This document shows positions 62,645 to 64,000 of a stretch of DNA of 64,000 nucleotides, piece by piece. Under the pieces are notes generated by a model, which saw only the letters and a list, made by a program, of their open reading frames with translations, did no database searches and was not told the origin of the DNA. Location of the stretch: NCBI RefSeq assembly GCF_008692195.1, contig NZ_RXOM01000044.1, positions 62,001 to 126,000 of the forward strand, in the 5' to 3' direction. Within the stretch, counting starts at the first letter, position 1. Each line of letters begins with the position of its first letter. A program made the translations under genes and the position numbers. This DNA comes from Salegentibacter sp. R32 (lineage in GTDB: Bacteria; Bacteroidota; Bacteroidia; Flavobacteriales; Flavobacteriaceae).

Positions 62645-63799
62645 ATGAGTTTTGAGTTTCTTCGTCCTGTAGATAGCAATTTGGTTGAAAAAGCCGCATC
62701 GCTTCATAAATCTACGCTGGGAAATCAAATTTTATTTCATTCTGCAGAAGGAATGCCAGATTTATCTAATGTAAAGGTGGCAATTGTGGGAGTAATTGAA
62801 GATAGAAGGAGTAAGCAGCCACAGGATATTCCTTTTCATTACAATCAAGTTCGGGAAGAGTTTTATCAACTTTATTCTGGTAATTGGAACGAGAAAATTG
62901 CCGATTTAGGAGATATTTATCCGGGAGAAACCGTAGATGATACTTATTTTTTGCTGAAGTCTGTTACCGAAGATTTACTCAATAGAAGTATAGTCCCTAT
63001 TATTTTAGGAGGAAGTCAAGATTTAGCTTATGCTCAGTATCGTGCTTACGATGATTACGGTCAAATGGTGAATTTGGTAAATGTAGATGCCAAATTTGAT
63101 TTGGGCGATACCGAGCAAAAACTCTGTAATAAATCTTATGTAGGTAAAATGGTGGTCAATGAGCCTTACAATTTGTTTAATTATGCAAATATTGGCTATC
63201 AAACCTATTTTAATCCACAGGAAGAAATAAATTTAATTGAAAAACTTTTTTTTGAAGCCTATCGTTTAGGAGATATTTCTTCAGACATTACGCTTTCAGA
63301 ACCTGTGATGCGAGATGCTAATTTAGTGACAATTGATGTTTCTTCTGGAGCGATGCCCGGAGTTAATCCCGCAATGCCCAACGGCTTTAATGGGAAAGAA
63401 ATATGTGCACTGGCTCGCTATGCTGGTATAAGTGATAAAGTAAGTTCTTTTGGAGTATATGAAATTCAGGACTTGCATATTTCTAAAAATAGTGCTATGT
63501 TGGTGTCCCAAATTTTATGGTACTTTATTGAAGGCGTAAATTTTCGTAAAAAAGAATACAATAATTCATTCTTAAAAGAGTTTACAAAGTTTACGGTTCC
63601 ATTGGAAGACGAGGAACTTATTTTTTATAGAAGTGAATTGTCTGGAAGATGGTGGGTAGAAATACCGAATTCAAAAAGTTTTAACAATAAACTAAACAAA
63701 CAATCGTTATTGCCATGTAGCCATCAGGATTATTTAGATGCTTGCAATCAATTAATTCCAGAACGATGGTACAAGGCTTACAGGAAAAATGAAATTTAA
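62645..63799 (+). CDS. Arginase/formimidoylglutamase-fold protein with degenerate metal site
   Basis: A 384-residue protein of the ureohydrolase (arginase) superfamily, of the kind annotated as formimidoylglutamase in Flavobacteria. The three metal motifs are altered: LGGSQD at 121-126 has Gln125 where the GGxH histidine belongs; VDAKFD at 147-152 keeps Asp148 and Asp152 but has Lys150 for histidine; TIDVSSG at 229-235 keeps Asp231 but has Ser233 for the second aspartate. Half of the usual Mn ligands are lost, so hydrolase activity is doubtful. The ATG at 62645 is chosen over an upstream TTG at 62639. It sits between topA and gldK; 116 bases separate it from gldK. Confidence 0.85.
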   Translation: MSFEFLRPVDSNLVEKAASLHKSTLGNQILFHSAEGMPDLSNVKVAIVGVIEDRRSKQPQDIPFHYNQVREEFYQLYSGNWNEKIADLGDIYPGETVDDTYFLLKSVTEDLLNRSIVPIILGGSQDLAYAQYRAYDDYGQMVNLVNVDAKFDLGDTEQKLCNKSYVGKMVVNEPYNLFNYANIGYQTYFNPQEEINLIEKLFFEAYRLGDISSDITLSEPVMRDANLVTIDVSSGAMPGVNPAMPNGFNGKEICALARYAGISDKVSSFGVYEIQDLHISKNSAMLVSQILWYFIEGVNFRKKEYNNSFLKEFTKFTVPLEDEELIFYRSELSGRWWVEIPNSKSFNNKLNKQSLLPCSHQDYLDACNQLIPERWYKAYRKNEI

Positions 63800-63915
63800 T
63801 TTTGTGATTTTATTAAGTCTGTTTTTTAAATAATTTTCTTAAAAAATTGTTTTTTAGGAAATAAATAAATAGGTTTACGCCCTTAAAATTAAGATCACCC
63901 TTAACCTGAAATGTT

Positions 63916-64000
63916 ATGAAGAAAGTATTTTTAATTATTGCAGTAGCTTCTTTTTTGGCTAGTTGTAATAGTGGTAATCAAGGTCAGCTTGTAGGCGCCC
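63916..64000 (+). CDS. gldK: Gliding motility lipoprotein GldK, N-terminus (partial)
   Basis: The window ends after 28 codons. They give a lipoprotein signal with lipobox FLASC (Cys17), then NSGNQGQLVGA, the start expected of GldK, the outer-membrane ring lipoprotein of the type IX secretion and gliding machinery (PorK homologue). The topA, arginase-fold and gldK order is the usual one in Flavobacteria, where gldL, gldM and gldN follow. An ATG at 63911 is out of frame and closes at once. The assignment rests on the short N-terminus and the context. Confidence 0.78.
   Translation, partial: MKKVFLIIAVASFLASCNSGNQGQLVGA

Overview
The window is an AT-rich, gene-dense chromosome segment from a gliding-type member of the Flavobacteriaceae (Bacteroidota). 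The evidence is the gene content (SprA, a RemB-like protein, PorG, PorP/SprF and GldK of the type IX secretion and gliding machinery), TonB proteins with the Bacteroidetes PIFPGCE motif, and several TTG-N18-21-TAnnTTTG promoters typical of the Bacteroidetes primary sigma factor. I see no rRNA, tRNA, CRISPR array, insertion sequence or prophage, and no gene-free stretch above about 285 bases. I cannot name the genus.

Layout. 1-12912 (+): end of a malic enzyme, ruvA, the giant translocon gene sprA, gcvH, a VanZ-like gene, two tonB paralogues and a RemB-like gene whose N-terminus resembles the TonB C-terminal domain. 12980-18092 (+): a respiratory oxidase block with heme O synthase, two subunit III genes, subunit IV, a cysteine-free SCO-like protein, a true SCO copper chaperone, a DUF420 protein and a small CxxC membrane protein. 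18197-25215 (+): a six-gene MacAB-TolC-like efflux operon with one ATPase, two permeases, two adaptors and one TolC. tsaB follows. 25890-28855 (-): MscS channel and DUF255 protein. 29003-31267 (+): phosphate permease with a PhoU/DUF47-like tail. 31345-32253 (-): NifU-like protein. 32482-33498 (+): PorP/SprF.

33495-41466 (-) is an envelope cluster in the order CBS-ACT protein, nadK, porG, uppS, bamA, two ompH/skp genes, murI. 41549-49833 (+): pdxJ, an alpha/beta hydrolase, a FadL-type porin with a GDSL lipoprotein, a small membrane protein, tig, clpP and clpX. 50014-58466 (-): miaB, a sigma-54 activator, lptE, a TPR protein, secG, groES, groEL and an ABC1/UbiB kinase. 58622-64000 (+): an LVIVD lipoprotein, topA, a degenerate arginase-fold protein and the first 28 codons of gldK.

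Most genes are conserved housekeeping, envelope and secretion genes. I did not find a self-contained unknown defence or mobile system. The best leads are proteins that depart from their families: an arginase-fold protein missing half its metal ligands next to gldK, the TonB-like domain on the RemB-type protein behind two tonB genes, a SCO paralogue with no cysteines, and a subunit III with a soluble insert of about 120 residues. Several start codons were moved because the upstream option lies in a promoter, in a hairpin, or ahead of a clear signal peptide.
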